Positions 1 to 9,123 of a DNA stretch of 64,000 nt are shown one piece after another. How positions within the stretch are numbered: position 1 is the first letter of the stretch; each line of letters starts with the position of its first letter. The translations under genes and the position numbers were made by a program. Origin of the DNA: Micromonospora_G sp044901685 (lineage in GTDB: Bacteria; Actinomycetota; Actinomycetes; Mycobacteriales; Micromonosporaceae); NCBI RefSeq assembly GCF_044901685.1, contig NZ_JBJDPS010000003.1:930001-994000 (forward strand). Reading direction: 5' to 3'. Below the pieces are notes generated by a model. It ran no database searches. It was not told the origin of the DNA and saw only the letters and a list, made by a program, of their open reading frames with translations.

Positions 1-97
1 CGGCTTCGGCGACGCCGCCACCATGCGCCACCACTTCACCCGCCGGGTCGGCACCACCCCGCACGCCTACCGCACCCTGTTCCGCGAACGCGTGTGA
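1..97 (+). CDS. AraC-family transcriptional regulator, C-terminal end (partial)
   Basis: Only the last 31 codons are inside the window (frame beginning at base 2, TGA at 95-97). The peptide GFGDAATMRHHFTRRVGTTP followed by HAYRTLFR is the second helix-turn-helix of the AraC/XylS DNA-binding domain, of the GlxA-like type. It would act as a transcription factor, but the sensor domain and target cannot be seen. The gene is convergent with the gamma-glutamyltransferase gene, and a perfect palindrome fills the gap between the two stop codons. Confidence 0.85.
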   Translation, partial: GFGDAATMRHHFTRRVGTTPHAYRTLFRERV

Positions 98-100
98 CAG

Positions 101-157
101 GTGTAAGGAAGGGCCCCTTATTAACGCATAGCGTTAATAAGGGGCCCTTCCTTACAC
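101..157. repeat. Perfect 57-bp palindromic element, probable bidirectional terminator
   Basis: Two perfect 27-nt arms (101-127 and 131-157) flank a 3-nt loop ATA. The core of each arm is GGAAGGGCCCCTT. The element begins 3 nt after the stop of the AraC gene and abuts the stop codon of the gamma-glutamyltransferase gene, so it separates convergent genes. An identical copy lies at 29467-29523 and a variant lies inside a coding sequence at 24924-24969, so it is a dispersed repeat and not just a terminator. Confidence 0.95.
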
Positions 158-1810
158 CTAGTAGACGACGGCGCAGCCGTCGGCGCGGGGGTCGGAGCCG
201 GCGACGTAGCCGCCCTCGGGCAGGCGCCAGATCGCCTGGCCGTAGCCGAACGGCGGGGAGTCGTCGTCGTCCGCGACCGCCAGGCTGTGGCCGCGCTGGC
301 GCAGCTCCCCGATCGCCATCGGGCCGGACCTGGCGTTGAGCAGGTCCGGCTCGACCAGCACGTCCCGGTCGGCGTGCCAGTACCAGCGCGGGGCGTTCAG
401 CGCCGCCTGCGGGTCGAGACCGTCGTCCACCGTGTGCGACACCAGTTGCAGGTGTCCCTGCGGCTGCATGTGGCCGCCCATCACGCCGAACGGCCCGACC
501 GGCGCGCCGCCCCTGGTCAGGAAGCCGGGGATGATCGTGTGGTACGGACGCTTCTCCGGCGCCACCACGTTCGGGTGCTCCGGGTCGAGGCTGAAGCCGG
601 TGCCCCGGTTCTGCAGCCCGAACCCGAAGCCGGGCAGCACCACGTGCGAGCCGAACGCCATGTAGTTCGACTGGATCAGGCTCACCATCATCCCGCCCGA
701 GTCGGCGGTGCAGAGATAGACGGTGCCGCCCCGTCCCGGGTTACCCGGCTCCGGCGTACCGGCCCGATCGGTGATCAGCTCCCGGCGGCTGGCCGCGTAC
801 GCCGGGCTGAGCAGTTCCTCGACGGGTACGGCGACCTTCTCCGGGTCGGCCACGTACGCGTGCGCGTCGGCGAAGCCGAGCTTCGTCGCCTCGATCTGCC
901 AGTGCAGCCGGTCGGCCAGCGACATCCCGGCCAGGTCCACCCCGTCGAGGATGTTCAGTGCGAGCAGCGCCGCCACCCCCTGCCCGTTCGGCGGCAGCTC
1001 CCACACCTCGTGGCCCCGGTAGTCGGCCTTGATCGGCTGGACCCAGGTCGACGTGTGCCGGGCCAGGTCGTCGACGGTGAGCAGCCCACCGGTCCGGGTC
1101 GCGTACGCGGCCAGCGCCTGGGCGATCTCGCCCCGGTAGAAGGCGTCCGCGTTGGTGGCGGCGATCCGGCGCAGGGTGCGCGCCCCGTCCGGGTTGCGCC
1201 ACCGCTCACCGGGCCGGGGCGCCCGCTTGCCGTCGACGGTGAAGACCCGGGACCACTCGTCGAACTCCGGGCCGGTCAGCTCGGCGTGAGTCTGCACCGA
1301 CCGGGCCCAGCCGGCGGCCACGTTCGGCGAGACCGGGAAGCCGTTCTCGGCGTACCCGATCGCGTCCGCGAAAAGGTCGGCGAAGGGCAGCACCCCGAAC
1401 CGGTCGTGCAGGTCCCGCCAGCCCGCCGGTGCGCCCGGTACGGTCACCGGCAGCCAGCCCCGGCCCGGCATCGCCGGCCCGGACGCCTGTGCCCCGCCGA
1501 GCGCCGTCGACGGCGCGGCGCCCAGGCCGTCGGTGGCGGCGAGCACCACGTCCCGGGTGAGCCCGGCCGGGGACCGGCCGGAGGCGTTGAGTCCGTGCAG
1601 CCGTTCGCCGTCCCAGACGATGGCGAACAGGTCGCCGCCGATGTCGTTCGAGCCGGGTTGGACCACGGTCAGGGCTATCGCGGTGGCCAGCGCGGCGTCG
1701 ACCGCGGTGCCGCCCTTGCGGAGTACGGCCAGCCCGGCGGCGGCGGCCAGGGGCTGACTGGTCGCGACCGCGCCGTGCGGCGCGTAGAGGGGTTGACGGG
1801 GATGTGCCAT
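158..1810 (-). CDS. Gamma-glutamyltransferase family protein
   Basis: This 550-residue Ntn-hydrolase of the gamma-glutamyltranspeptidase family cleaves gamma-glutamyl bonds (glutathione or gamma-glutamyl amides) after self-processing into two chains. The N-terminus has the family signature region (GGTAVDAALATAIALTVVQP, then GGDLFAIV). The likely autocatalytic Thr is about residue 363, in RGGTVYLCTAD. No clear signal peptide is visible, so it looks like a cytoplasmic YwrD-type member. It starts at ATG 1808-1810, only 9 nt after the tilS stop on the same strand, so the two are probably co-transcribed. In many actinobacteria hpt and ftsH follow tilS; here this gene takes that place. Confidence 0.9.
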   Translation of the reverse strand: MAHPRQPLYAPHGAVATSQPLAAAAGLAVLRKGGTAVDAALATAIALTVVQPGSNDIGGDLFAIVWDGERLHGLNASGRSPAGLTRDVVLAATDGLGAAPSTALGGAQASGPAMPGRGWLPVTVPGAPAGWRDLHDRFGVLPFADLFADAIGYAENGFPVSPNVAAGWARSVQTHAELTGPEFDEWSRVFTVDGKRAPRPGERWRNPDGARTLRRIAATNADAFYRGEIAQALAAYATRTGGLLTVDDLARHTSTWVQPIKADYRGHEVWELPPNGQGVAALLALNILDGVDLAGMSLADRLHWQIEATKLGFADAHAYVADPEKVAVPVEELLSPAYAASRRELITDRAGTPEPGNPGRGGTVYLCTADSGGMMVSLIQSNYMAFGSHVVLPGFGFGLQNRGTGFSLDPEHPNVVAPEKRPYHTIIPGFLTRGGAPVGPFGVMGGHMQPQGHLQLVSHTVDDGLDPQAALNAPRWYWHADRDVLVEPDLLNARSGPMAIGELRQRGHSLAVADDDDSPPFGYGQAIWRLPEGGYVAGSDPRADGCAVVY

Positions 1811-1819
1811 GTGCCCTGT

Positions 1820-2872
1820 CTACCCCCTGCGCAGATGGTCACCGCGCCGAGCCACCGTTATTGCCCCCGGCAGGTGCACCGGCCCCTGTCCGTGCCAGTC
1901 CGTGATCAGCGCGTCGAGGGCGGTGACGTGCCGTTCGGCGAGCGCGGCCGGGGTCGCGCCCAGCTCCCGCGCCCAACGGTGCAGCACCCGGGTACGCACC
2001 GCGGCCGGCAGCCCGGCGAGTACGCCCACCACCAGCCCCGACCCGTCCGAGCCCGCCGAGCCGTCCGAACCCGCCGAACCCGCCGAGCTTGCCGAACCCG
2101 CCGAGCTTGCCGACCCGACCCGGGCGGTGTCGAGCGCGGTCCTGGCGAGCCCGTCCAGCACCGCCGTGTCCTCGGCGACCAGCCGTGCGGTCCGGGCCAG
2201 GTTCGCCACCACCCCGGGGCCGAGCGTGGCAACCAGCGCCGGCAGCAGGTCGGACCGGACCCGGGCGCGCGCGTACCCGGGGTCGGTGTTGTGCGGATCC
2301 TCCCAGGGGCTGAGCCCGAGCGCCGCGCACGCCTTGCGGGTCTGCTCCCGGCCCACGTCGAGCAGTGGCCGCAGCAGCGTGACGCCGTCGAGCTCCCGTT
2401 CGGGCGGCATCCCGGCCAGGCCACGCGGGCCGGCACCCCGGGCGAGCGCGAGCAGCACCGTCTCGGCCTGGTCGTCCCGGGTGTGGCCGAGCAGCACGGC
2501 CGCCGCGTCGTGCCGCCGGGCGGTCTCGACCAGGGCCTGGTAGCGCGCCTGCCGGGCGGCTGCTTCGGGTCCGCCGGGGCGGCCGGCGACGGTCACCGTG
2601 GCGACCTCGACCGGGGCGAAGCCGAGCCCGGCGGCCCAGTGGGCCACCTCCGCCGCCCGCTGCGCCGAGCCGGACTGTAGGCCGTGGTCGACGGTGACCA
2701 GCCCGGCGGCGAGACCGAGCCGGGGGGCGACAAAGGCGGTAGCGACGGCCAACGCGAGCGAGTCCGCGCCACCGGAGCAGGCGACCAGGACCGGTCCGGG
2801 TCGGCGTACGGGAGTCAGGGCCGTGCGGACCGCGAGCCGGACGGCGGCGACGGGCGGGGCGAGCGCGGCCAC
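1820..2872 (-). CDS. tilS: tRNA(Ile)-lysidine synthetase
   Basis: This PP-loop ATPase attaches lysine to C34 of the AUA-reading tRNA(Ile), changing both its codon and amino-acid identity; it is cytoplasmic and normally essential. The ATP pyrophosphatase motif SGGADS is at residues 33-38, followed by the GHTRDDQAETVLL and DPHNTDPGYARARVR motifs typical of TilS. At 350 residues it has the short actinobacterial form. A low-complexity Ala/Gly/Ser stretch (DNA about 2040-2130) consists of short in-frame repeats between the catalytic and C-terminal domains. The gene begins at GTG 2870-2872, 10 nt after the metalloprotease stop, in the common actinobacterial order dacB - metalloprotease - tilS. Confidence 0.95.
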   Translation of the reverse strand: MAALAPPVAAVRLAVRTALTPVRRPGPVLVACSGGADSLALAVATAFVAPRLGLAAGLVTVDHGLQSGSAQRAAEVAHWAAGLGFAPVEVATVTVAGRPGGPEAAARQARYQALVETARRHDAAAVLLGHTRDDQAETVLLALARGAGPRGLAGMPPERELDGVTLLRPLLDVGREQTRKACAALGLSPWEDPHNTDPGYARARVRSDLLPALVATLGPGVVANLARTARLVAEDTAVLDGLARTALDTARVGSASSAGSASSAGSAGSDGSAGSDGSGLVVGVLAGLPAAVRTRVLHRWARELGATPAALAERHVTALDALITDWHGQGPVHLPGAITVARRGDHLRRG

Positions 2873-2882
2873 TCCGGGCGGC

Positions 2883-3953
2883 TCAGCCGGCGGCTGGTGT
2901 CGGGCCGGTGGCGCCGTGGACCCGGTTCACCCAGGCGTCCGGGTCGGCGAGCTCTTCGAGCCGGGGCAGGGTCAGCGGGGAGCTGAAGACCCGGTTGAAG
3001 CCGGCCATGCCGACCCGGTCCACCACACCGTGTACGAACTTGCGTCCCTCCGCGTACTGCCGCATCTTCACGTCCACGCCGAGCAGCTTGCGGACCGCCT
3101 TCTCCAACGGGTTGCCGGACTCGCGGCGGCGGTTGAACTTGGCCCGGATCCGTTCGACACTCGGGATCACCTCCGGGCCAACCCCGTCCATCACGAACTC
3201 GGCGTGCCCTTCGAGCAGGGTCATCAGCGCGGTGAGCCGGTCGAGCACGGCCCGCTGACCGGGGGTCTGCACGATGTCGAGCACGCTGGCCCGGCTCTCC
3301 GGGTTGCGGATCGAGTCGGAGAGGGTGGCCACCCCGCGACGCAGCCGCTCGGTGAAATGCTCGCCACCGGCCTGGGAGGCGTCCACGAATGCCTGCACCT
3401 CGCCCAGGAAGTGCCCGCGCATCCACGGCACCGCCGTGAACTGGGTGCGGTGGGTGACCTCGTGCAGGCAGACCCAGAGCCGGAAGTCGCGCGGCTCGGC
3501 CTCCAGTTTCCGCTCCACCTCGACGATGTTCGGTGCGACCAGGAGGAGCTGCCCGGGGTCGGCGGAGAAGACCTCGTACTGACCGAGGACCCGGCCGGAG
3601 AGGTAGGCCAGCACGGTCCCGGCCTGCACGCCGGTGAGCCGGGACCCGATCGCGTCGCTGATCGCGCCCGGTTGCTTGTCGCCGGAGAGCCGGGTGACCA
3701 GCGGTGTGATCACCTCACGCAGGCCGGCGATGTTGGTCGCGGCCCAGTCCCGGCGGTCGACCACGCGCACCGGCGGGTGCGCGACCTGGGACCTGAGCCC
3801 GGTGTACGCGACCACGTGTCCCGCCGCCTCGTCGGTGAGCTGCCGCAGATCGCCCACGACCGCGGTGGCCTCCTCGTACGAGACCTTCGGGCCCGTCTTG
3901 CCCAGCGCGCCGGCGGTGGCGGCGGCCAGATCCCAGTCCACGAACTGCGCCAT
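2883..3953 (-). CDS. Zinc-dependent metalloprotease of the COG5282/DUF2342 family
   Basis: The protein has 356 residues with a zincin motif HEVTH near residue 166, giving two zinc-ligand histidines and a catalytic Glu. The family is a conserved actinobacterial neighbour of dacB and tilS, sometimes labelled an F420-biosynthesis-associated protein; its substrate is unknown. I chose ATG 3951-3953 (MAQFVDWDL) over the upstream GTG at 3962 because a TACGGT hexamer lies 7 nt before it, as expected for a leaderless mRNA, and because related proteins begin MAQFVDW. No signal peptide is seen, so it is probably cytoplasmic. Confident in the family, not in the role. Confidence 0.88.
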   Translation of the reverse strand: MAQFVDWDLAAATAGALGKTGPKVSYEEATAVVGDLRQLTDEAAGHVVAYTGLRSQVAHPPVRVVDRRDWAATNIAGLREVITPLVTRLSGDKQPGAISDAIGSRLTGVQAGTVLAYLSGRVLGQYEVFSADPGQLLLVAPNIVEVERKLEAEPRDFRLWVCLHEVTHRTQFTAVPWMRGHFLGEVQAFVDASQAGGEHFTERLRRGVATLSDSIRNPESRASVLDIVQTPGQRAVLDRLTALMTLLEGHAEFVMDGVGPEVIPSVERIRAKFNRRRESGNPLEKAVRKLLGVDVKMRQYAEGRKFVHGVVDRVGMAGFNRVFSSPLTLPRLEELADPDAWVNRVHGATGPTPAAG

Positions 3954-3960
3954 GGCACCC

Positions 3961-3966
3961 ACCGTA
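3961..3966 (-). promoter_or_regulatory. Putative -10 element, leaderless metalloprotease/tilS transcript
   Basis: TACGGT read on the minus strand, 7 nt before ATG 3953, with no Shine-Dalgarno sequence between. It would drive metalloprotease-tilS-GGT. Confidence 0.5.
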
Positions 3967-4076
3967 CCCGCGCCCGCACACCCCCACCCCGGTCGTACGC
4001 GGATGGCCGGATTGCCGTACGCGGATGTCCGGGCCGGGTTGCCGGTGACCGGAGCCGGTTGGCGGGACCCCTCGGT

Positions 4077-6815
4077 TCAGCCGGCGCAGCCGCAGTCGGC
4101 CAGCGCGGCGACGATCCGGTCCAACGCCGGCATCGCCTGCTCGGGCCCGACCGGCACCTGGTCCGCCAGTACGGCGAACGCCAGCAGCCGGCCGTCCTTC
4201 GTGGTGACGACGCCGGCAACCGAGTTCACCTTGCTCAGGGTGCCGGTCTTCGCCCGGACCACCCCGATCGCGGCGCCCGCGCTGGGGCTGGCGAACCGCT
4301 CGGCGAGCGTGCCAGACCAGCCGGCGACCGGTAGCCCGGCGAAGATGCCGGCCAGTTCCGGCTTCGACCCGTCGGCGGCGAGCGCCAACACGTCGGTGAG
4401 GAGTGCCGGACTGATCCGGTTCTGCCGGGACAGTCCGCTGCCGTCGCTGACCGCCGTCTGGTCGACCGGCAGCCCGAGTTCACCCACCACGGTGTCCATC
4501 GCCGCGGCACCGCCGTCGAACGACGCGGGCTGGTCCCGGGCCAGGGCGACCTGCCGGGCCAGTGCCTCGCCGACCACGTTGTCGCTGTCCGCCAGCATGA
4601 ACTCGACCAGCCGGACCATCGGTGGGGACTCGACCCGACCGAGTTCGGTGCCCGGGGCAACCGTGCCACCACCGGTCGTCGGGGTGGCGGGCGGGGCCGG
4701 CGAGCCGGTCGCCTCCGGCTGGGCGGTCGGCGCGGTTCCCCGGGCCACCGCGTTCACCGAGGCCAGGGGCAGCCCGAGCGCCTTGGCGAGAAAACGGCCC
4801 GCCATGATGTCCGGCTTCTCGTACCGGGCGGCGCCCTTGATGTTGTCCTTGGGGTCGACCCGGCCGCCGTCCGTCATCAGCGCCATGATCGGCGCGGCGA
4901 ACCCGCCGGTGGGGATGTCGTCGTCCCAGCCGGGCCCGTAGACCGGCCCGGGGAAGAGCGACGAGTCGACCGTCACCTTGGTCGGTACGGCCCCGCCGAG
5001 CGCCTGTTTGACCTGGGCGGCGAGTTGGTCGAGCCGGCCGGCGCCGGGGTAGATACCGGTGGCGTTGATCGCGAGCGTCGGGTCGCCGCCGCCGACCAGC
5101 ACCACCTCGCCGGGTGCGGCCCCGGCCACCACCCGGGTGGGGATCCGGTACGCCGGGCCCCGGGCGGAGAGTACGGTCGCCGCCGTGACCAGCTTGGTGG
5201 TCGAGGCGGGTACGGCCGGGTCCGCCTGTCCCTTGCCGTAGAGCTGCTGCCTCGTGGTCACGTCGACCACCGACACGTGCACCGAGGGGCCGAGTGCGGT
5301 GGCGCCGACCAGCGGGTCCAGGACGGCTCGCAGCCCCTCCTCGGTCGGGGTCGGCGCGGAGGTACCGACGGCGACGAGCACGGGCGCGGGCGCCGGCTCC
5401 GGTGGGTCGGCACTGGCCACCGACGACGGCTCGCTCTCGCCCAGCCATCCGGCGACCGGCCCGGGTCGTACGACGACCACTCCGGCCACGGCGAGGGTCA
5501 GGACGACGGCCACGGCGAGGCCGGCCAGCATCCTGGTCCGACGCCGGGCAGGTGGATTCGCTGGCGTGGCCGAATCGGGCGGACCGGAAATCGTGGGCGG
5601 AGGTAGCGGCACGCTCGCGCGGCCCGGTCCGGCGCTCTCCGGCGCCACCGGCGCCCCGCCCTGGTACTGGGCCGACGACCAGCCCGGGGGGACCGCCTGG
5701 GTCTGGCCCGAGCCGACTGTCGGCGTGGCGGCCCGGGTCCGGTCCGGCAGCCCACCCGTCGGGATGACCTGGGTGTTGTCCGACGAACCGACCGCCGGAA
5801 TCGGCCCGGTCCGATCGGACGAACCAACCACCGGGATCGGCTCGGTCCGGTCCGACGAACCAACCACCGGGATCGGCTCGGTCCGGTCCGACGAACCAAC
5901 CACCGGGATCGGTTCGGTCCGACCCGACGAACCGACCACCGGGATCGGTTCGGTCCGACCCGACGAACCGACCACCGGGATCGGTTCGGTCCGATCGGAC
6001 GAACCGACCGCTGGGATGGGCTGGGTCGGATCCGACCCGGTGCCTGGGCCGGTCGGGGTCTGGTTCGGCCGCACGGCCGGAGTAGCGGCCCGGGCCGGAG
6101 TAGCGGCCCGGGCCGGAGTAGCGGCCCGGGCCGGAGCCGTGCCGGCCGCCGGAACGGCTGCCCGGCCCGGCAGCGGAGCCGTTGCCTGCTGGTTCGCGCG
6201 GTCCACCGGACCAACCTGCGGGTTCGGAGCGGGCGGCGGGACCACCCTGGCCGCCCCGGTGGCCGGCGGTTGCCCGGCCTGCTGCGAAACCGGCGGCGAC
6301 GGGGCCGGCGGCAGGGGACGTGCCGCCCCGTAGGCGGCCGGCACCCCTACGCCGTACGAGTTGACCGAGGAAGCCGGCGGCGTCGAACCGACCGGAGTCG
6401 CCGGGGAAGCTGGTGGTGCCGAAGGAGAGGAGGAAGAAAGAGGAGGAGATGCCGGGGAGGCCGGCTGGGCCGGCGAGACGGGAGCGGCCGGCTGGGCCGG
6501 GGAGGCGGGCGGCGTCGGCGGCGTCGAGGAGACGGCGGCAGGGGCCGGCGGCTTCGGGCGGGCCGTTCCGGAAGCCGCTCCGGGGGCCGGGCGGGGTGTC
6601 TCCGGCGTTGGGTCGGGCCGATCTACCCCCGCCGGGGCACCCGGCTGGGGCACACTGGCCCTACCGGACGTCGGGCGCCCGCCCGGGGCCCGGTCGGACG
6701 GTGAACTCGCCGAAACCCCCTGCTCGGGCGGGGTCGGAGGCCGCTGGTCGGGCGACGTTGGTGCCGGGGTACGCGACTCGTCCATCCAACCCGAGTGTGA
6801 ATCTTCACTCTCCAC
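4077..6815 (-). CDS. dacB: D-alanyl-D-alanine carboxypeptidase/endopeptidase (PBP4 type, S13) with long repeat-rich N-terminus
   Basis: A low-molecular-mass penicillin-binding protein that trims or cleaves D-Ala crosslinks in peptidoglycan outside the membrane. The catalytic domain holds STTK (S-x-x-K, near 538), SDN (near 744) and KTG (near 856). One membrane helix lies about 428-450. The first ~425 residues are a Pro/Ala/Ser-rich, probably disordered cytoplasmic tail. It includes about eight 12-residue repeats of the type TEPIPVVGSSDR (residues ~268-350), encoded by 36-bp DNA repeats at about 5765-6010. At 912 residues it is far longer than the usual ~450-500. The start is GTG 6815, with GGAGGGG just upstream. 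It is divergent from ppa. Confidence 0.93.
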   Translation of the reverse strand: MESEDSHSGWMDESRTPAPTSPDQRPPTPPEQGVSASSPSDRAPGGRPTSGRASVPQPGAPAGVDRPDPTPETPRPAPGAASGTARPKPPAPAAVSSTPPTPPASPAQPAAPVSPAQPASPASPPLSSSSPSAPPASPATPVGSTPPASSVNSYGVGVPAAYGAARPLPPAPSPPVSQQAGQPPATGAARVVPPPAPNPQVGPVDRANQQATAPLPGRAAVPAAGTAPARAATPARAATPARAATPAVRPNQTPTGPGTGSDPTQPIPAVGSSDRTEPIPVVGSSGRTEPIPVVGSSGRTEPIPVVGSSDRTEPIPVVGSSDRTEPIPVVGSSDRTGPIPAVGSSDNTQVIPTGGLPDRTRAATPTVGSGQTQAVPPGWSSAQYQGGAPVAPESAGPGRASVPLPPPTISGPPDSATPANPPARRRTRMLAGLAVAVVLTLAVAGVVVVRPGPVAGWLGESEPSSVASADPPEPAPAPVLVAVGTSAPTPTEEGLRAVLDPLVGATALGPSVHVSVVDVTTRQQLYGKGQADPAVPASTTKLVTAATVLSARGPAYRIPTRVVAGAAPGEVVLVGGGDPTLAINATGIYPGAGRLDQLAAQVKQALGGAVPTKVTVDSSLFPGPVYGPGWDDDIPTGGFAAPIMALMTDGGRVDPKDNIKGAARYEKPDIMAGRFLAKALGLPLASVNAVARGTAPTAQPEATGSPAPPATPTTGGGTVAPGTELGRVESPPMVRLVEFMLADSDNVVGEALARQVALARDQPASFDGGAAAMDTVVGELGLPVDQTAVSDGSGLSRQNRISPALLTDVLALAADGSKPELAGIFAGLPVAGWSGTLAERFASPSAGAAIGVVRAKTGTLSKVNSVAGVVTTKDGRLLAFAVLADQVPVGPEQAMPALDRIVAALADCGCAG
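5765..6010. repeat. 36-bp in-frame tandem repeats inside dacB
   Basis: About seven to eight near-identical 36-bp units, each encoding a 12-residue GSSDRTEPIPVV block in the cytoplasmic tail of DacB. Neighbouring units differ by only a few bases, which suggests recent slippage or unequal crossover. Confidence 0.9.
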
Positions 6816-6971
6816 CGGCCCCTCCTCCCAGTCGGCAAATGGCTCTAGGTGACACTACTTCCGTCCGAACACTAAGCGGCGCCCGGATCAAGTTGGAGTG
6901 GGACAACGCTCCTCCGGCACACGCCGCCTAGATTCCGTTAGCCAGCGTCGGCGAACGAGGGAGCGTGGAAG

Positions 6972-7481
6972 ATGGATTTCGACGTCACGGTTGAGATCCC
7001 CAAGGGTCACCGCAACAAATACGAGGTCGACCACGCGACCGGCCGGATCAGGCTGGACCGTACCCTCTTCACCTCGACCCAGTACCCGGCGGACTACGGC
7101 TTCATCGAGGGCACCCTCGGCGAGGACGGCGACCCGCTCGACGCCCTGGTCCTGGTCCCCGAGCCGACCTTCCCCGGCTGCCTGATCCGCTGCCGGACTA
7201 TCGGGATGTTCCGGATGAAGGACGAGAAGGGCGGGGACGACAAGGTCCTCTGCGTGCCCTACGAGGACCCCCGCCAGGAGCACCTGCGCGACATTCACCA
7301 CCTGGGCGAGTTCGACCGCCTGGAGATCCAGCACTTCTTCGAGGTCTACAAGGATCTGGAGCCGGGCAAGTCGGTGGAGGGCGCGACCTGGGTCGGCCGC
7401 ACCGAGGCCGAGGCGGAGATCCGGGCGTCGATCCGGCGCCAGCAGGAGGCCGAGGAGAACGGCACCGCCTTCGCGCACTGA
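6972..7481 (+). CDS. ppa: Inorganic pyrophosphatase (family I)
   Basis: Hydrolyses pyrophosphate to two phosphates, pulling biosynthetic reactions forward; a soluble cytoplasmic hexamer in this family. At 169 residues it has normal bacterial length. The metal-binding signature DGDPLDALV (residues 52-60) and the motif HRNKYEVD near the N-terminus are intact. ATG 6972 is preceded by a GGGAG sequence at about 6958. It is transcribed away from dacB and followed by a strong hairpin at 7493-7519 that separates it from the convergent eccD. The dacB-ppa divergent arrangement is common in actinobacteria. Confidence 0.97.
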   Translation: MDFDVTVEIPKGHRNKYEVDHATGRIRLDRTLFTSTQYPADYGFIEGTLGEDGDPLDALVLVPEPTFPGCLIRCRTIGMFRMKDEKGGDDKVLCVPYEDPRQEHLRDIHHLGEFDRLEIQHFFEVYKDLEPGKSVEGATWVGRTEAEAEIRASIRRQQEAEENGTAFAH

Positions 7482-7492
7482 GCGCGTACGGG

Positions 7493-7519
7493 CCCGCCGG
7501 CCGCGAGTCGGCCGGCGGG
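7493..7519. terminator. Hairpin between convergent ppa and eccD
   Basis: Perfect 11-bp arms (7493-7503 and 7509-7519, CCCGCCGGCCG) with a 5-nt loop, 11 nt after the ppa stop. No U-tract, as is usual in high-GC actinobacteria. Confidence 0.8.
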
Positions 7520-7596
7520 TATCGGACCGGGTGGAACCCGGTCGTTCCGGCAGCCGTGCCGAACACCGGCTGCCCGGGGTGGGCGACACCGGGCGG

Positions 7597-9024
7597 TCAG
7601 CCGAGCAGGCCACGTACCTGGGCGTAGAGGCCGAGCACGGCACAGGCCACCGGCACCACCGAGACCACCATCAGGGTGTCGACCAGGTCGGCGGCCCGGC
7701 CGAGGTACGGCGAAGGGGCCCGGTCCGCGTACGCGGCGCCCGCGCCGACGGTCACCAGGGCCAGCAGCAGTCCCGCCCCGACCAGCACCAGCAGCCCGTC
7801 CGGACCGGAACGGGCGATCAGCGCCAGCCCGAGCACCACGAAGCCGAGGATGCCGGCGACCACCATCGGCACCCGCTGGCGGACCGTGACGAAGAGCCGG
7901 GAGCGCAGCAGCAGCGCCGCCGACGCGACCGCCACCAGGAGGCGGCCGGCGAACCCGCCGGCCAGCACGAGCAGTCCGGCGGCGACCGTGGCGAGCGCGG
8001 CGTGCCCGATCAACATGCCGGTGAGCAGTTCCTCGGTACGGGCGACCGCGGCGAACACCCGTCCCCGCTCGGGTCGCTCCCGTGCCCCGTCGAGCGGGCC
8101 CCCGGCGGCGGTGAAGCCCTCCGTACCGTCGGTGCCGGCGGGCAGGGTGATCGGCGGCATCGGCAGCTTGCCGAACCGGATCGCCAGCAGCGGTAGCACC
8201 CCGATCCCACAGACCAGCACCGACAGCAGGATCGCGGCGGCGCCACCGGCGGAGAGCGCGAACCCGGCCAGCGCGGTCAGCGCGCCGAGCAGGCCGACCG
8301 TGGCACCGGCCGCGAAGATCCGCAGCCCGGCGGCCACCCCGACCGCTCCGAGTACGGCGACCAGCAGCAGCGCCACCGAGCCGGCCAGTGCCTCGGGCGC
8401 GCCGAGCCAGCGCAGCGGCGCCAGTACCCCGGCCGGGTCACCGGAGGCGATCGTCAGCGCGCCACCGGCAAACGCGTACGGCAGTGCGTAACCGCCGAGC
8501 GCGGCGCCGGCCGCGGCGTCGCCGTACGCCCGGGAGGCGACCACCCCGGCGAGCGCCAGCAGTACGGCGATGACCAGGGCGGCGATCGGCCCGAGCCCGC
8601 TCCCCGGCCCGCCCGCGAGGACCGCCACCAGCCCGACCGCGAGCAGGCCACCGGCTCCGGCCAGGCTGGCCGCCCGGGTCGCCGGGCCGGACCAGGCGGC
8701 ACCCCGGCGACGTGCCCCGTCGGCGATCGCCTCCACGACGTCGTCGTACTCGAGTTCCGGCCACTGCGCCTGGGCCGGTACGAGATGCAGCACCTCGCCG
8801 TCGCGTACGCCCTGCGGGAGCAGCGCCTGACCGTTCTGCAGGACAGCGCCGTCGGTACGTCGCAGCACCCAGCCGCCGTGCCGCTCGCCGTCGTCGGCCA
8901 GCCCGTCCCCGGCGTGTCGGAGGACTTCGGGCAGGAGTTCGGCGAGCGGTAGATGCTCCGGCAGCGCGACGTCCACCCGGCGCTGGGGTGCGCTGATGGT
9001 GACCCTGGCCAGTCCGCTACTCAT
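7597..9024 (-). CDS. eccD: Type VII secretion integral membrane protein EccD
   Basis: EccD forms the central membrane channel component of the ESX/type VII secretion machine. The protein (475 residues from the chosen start) has an N-terminal ubiquitin-like cytoplasmic domain (MSSGLARVTISAPQRRVDVA, about residues 1-90) and then roughly eleven hydrophobic helices, the standard EccD architecture. I chose ATG 9022-9024 because GGAGG lies 8-12 nt upstream on the minus strand; a longer frame to 9084 lacks this. It is divergent from eccC, with a 218-bp gap that also holds a possible 40-codon gene. EccB, EccE and WXG100 substrates are not in the window. Confidence 0.93.
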   Translation of the reverse strand: MSSGLARVTISAPQRRVDVALPEHLPLAELLPEVLRHAGDGLADDGERHGGWVLRRTDGAVLQNGQALLPQGVRDGEVLHLVPAQAQWPELEYDDVVEAIADGARRRGAAWSGPATRAASLAGAGGLLAVGLVAVLAGGPGSGLGPIAALVIAVLLALAGVVASRAYGDAAAGAALGGYALPYAFAGGALTIASGDPAGVLAPLRWLGAPEALAGSVALLLVAVLGAVGVAAGLRIFAAGATVGLLGALTALAGFALSAGGAAAILLSVLVCGIGVLPLLAIRFGKLPMPPITLPAGTDGTEGFTAAGGPLDGARERPERGRVFAAVARTEELLTGMLIGHAALATVAAGLLVLAGGFAGRLLVAVASAALLLRSRLFVTVRQRVPMVVAGILGFVVLGLALIARSGPDGLLVLVGAGLLLALVTVGAGAAYADRAPSPYLGRAADLVDTLMVVSVVPVACAVLGLYAQVRGLLG

Positions 9025-9123
9025 CGACAATCCTCCATCACCGGCCGGCCACGGCTGCGCAGACGACCGCACTTTACCTACCATGAGCCGGGCTTGGCCG
9101 ACCGAACGTCAGGGGGAGATCGG

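Noticed and set aside
287..2680. 797-codon open frame on the plus strand
   Set aside because: It is antisense to the gamma-glutamyltransferase and tilS genes, both with full catalytic motifs. The translation is Arg/Pro/Gly/His-rich with no family pattern, as expected for an antisense frame in high-GC DNA. The same reasoning removes the very long frames opposite eccC, the cyclase, dacB, phoD and the PBP.
5765..6010. Regular ~36-bp repeats that could suggest a CRISPR array
   Set aside because: Units are contiguous with no unique spacers and keep the dacB reading frame, so they are protein repeats.
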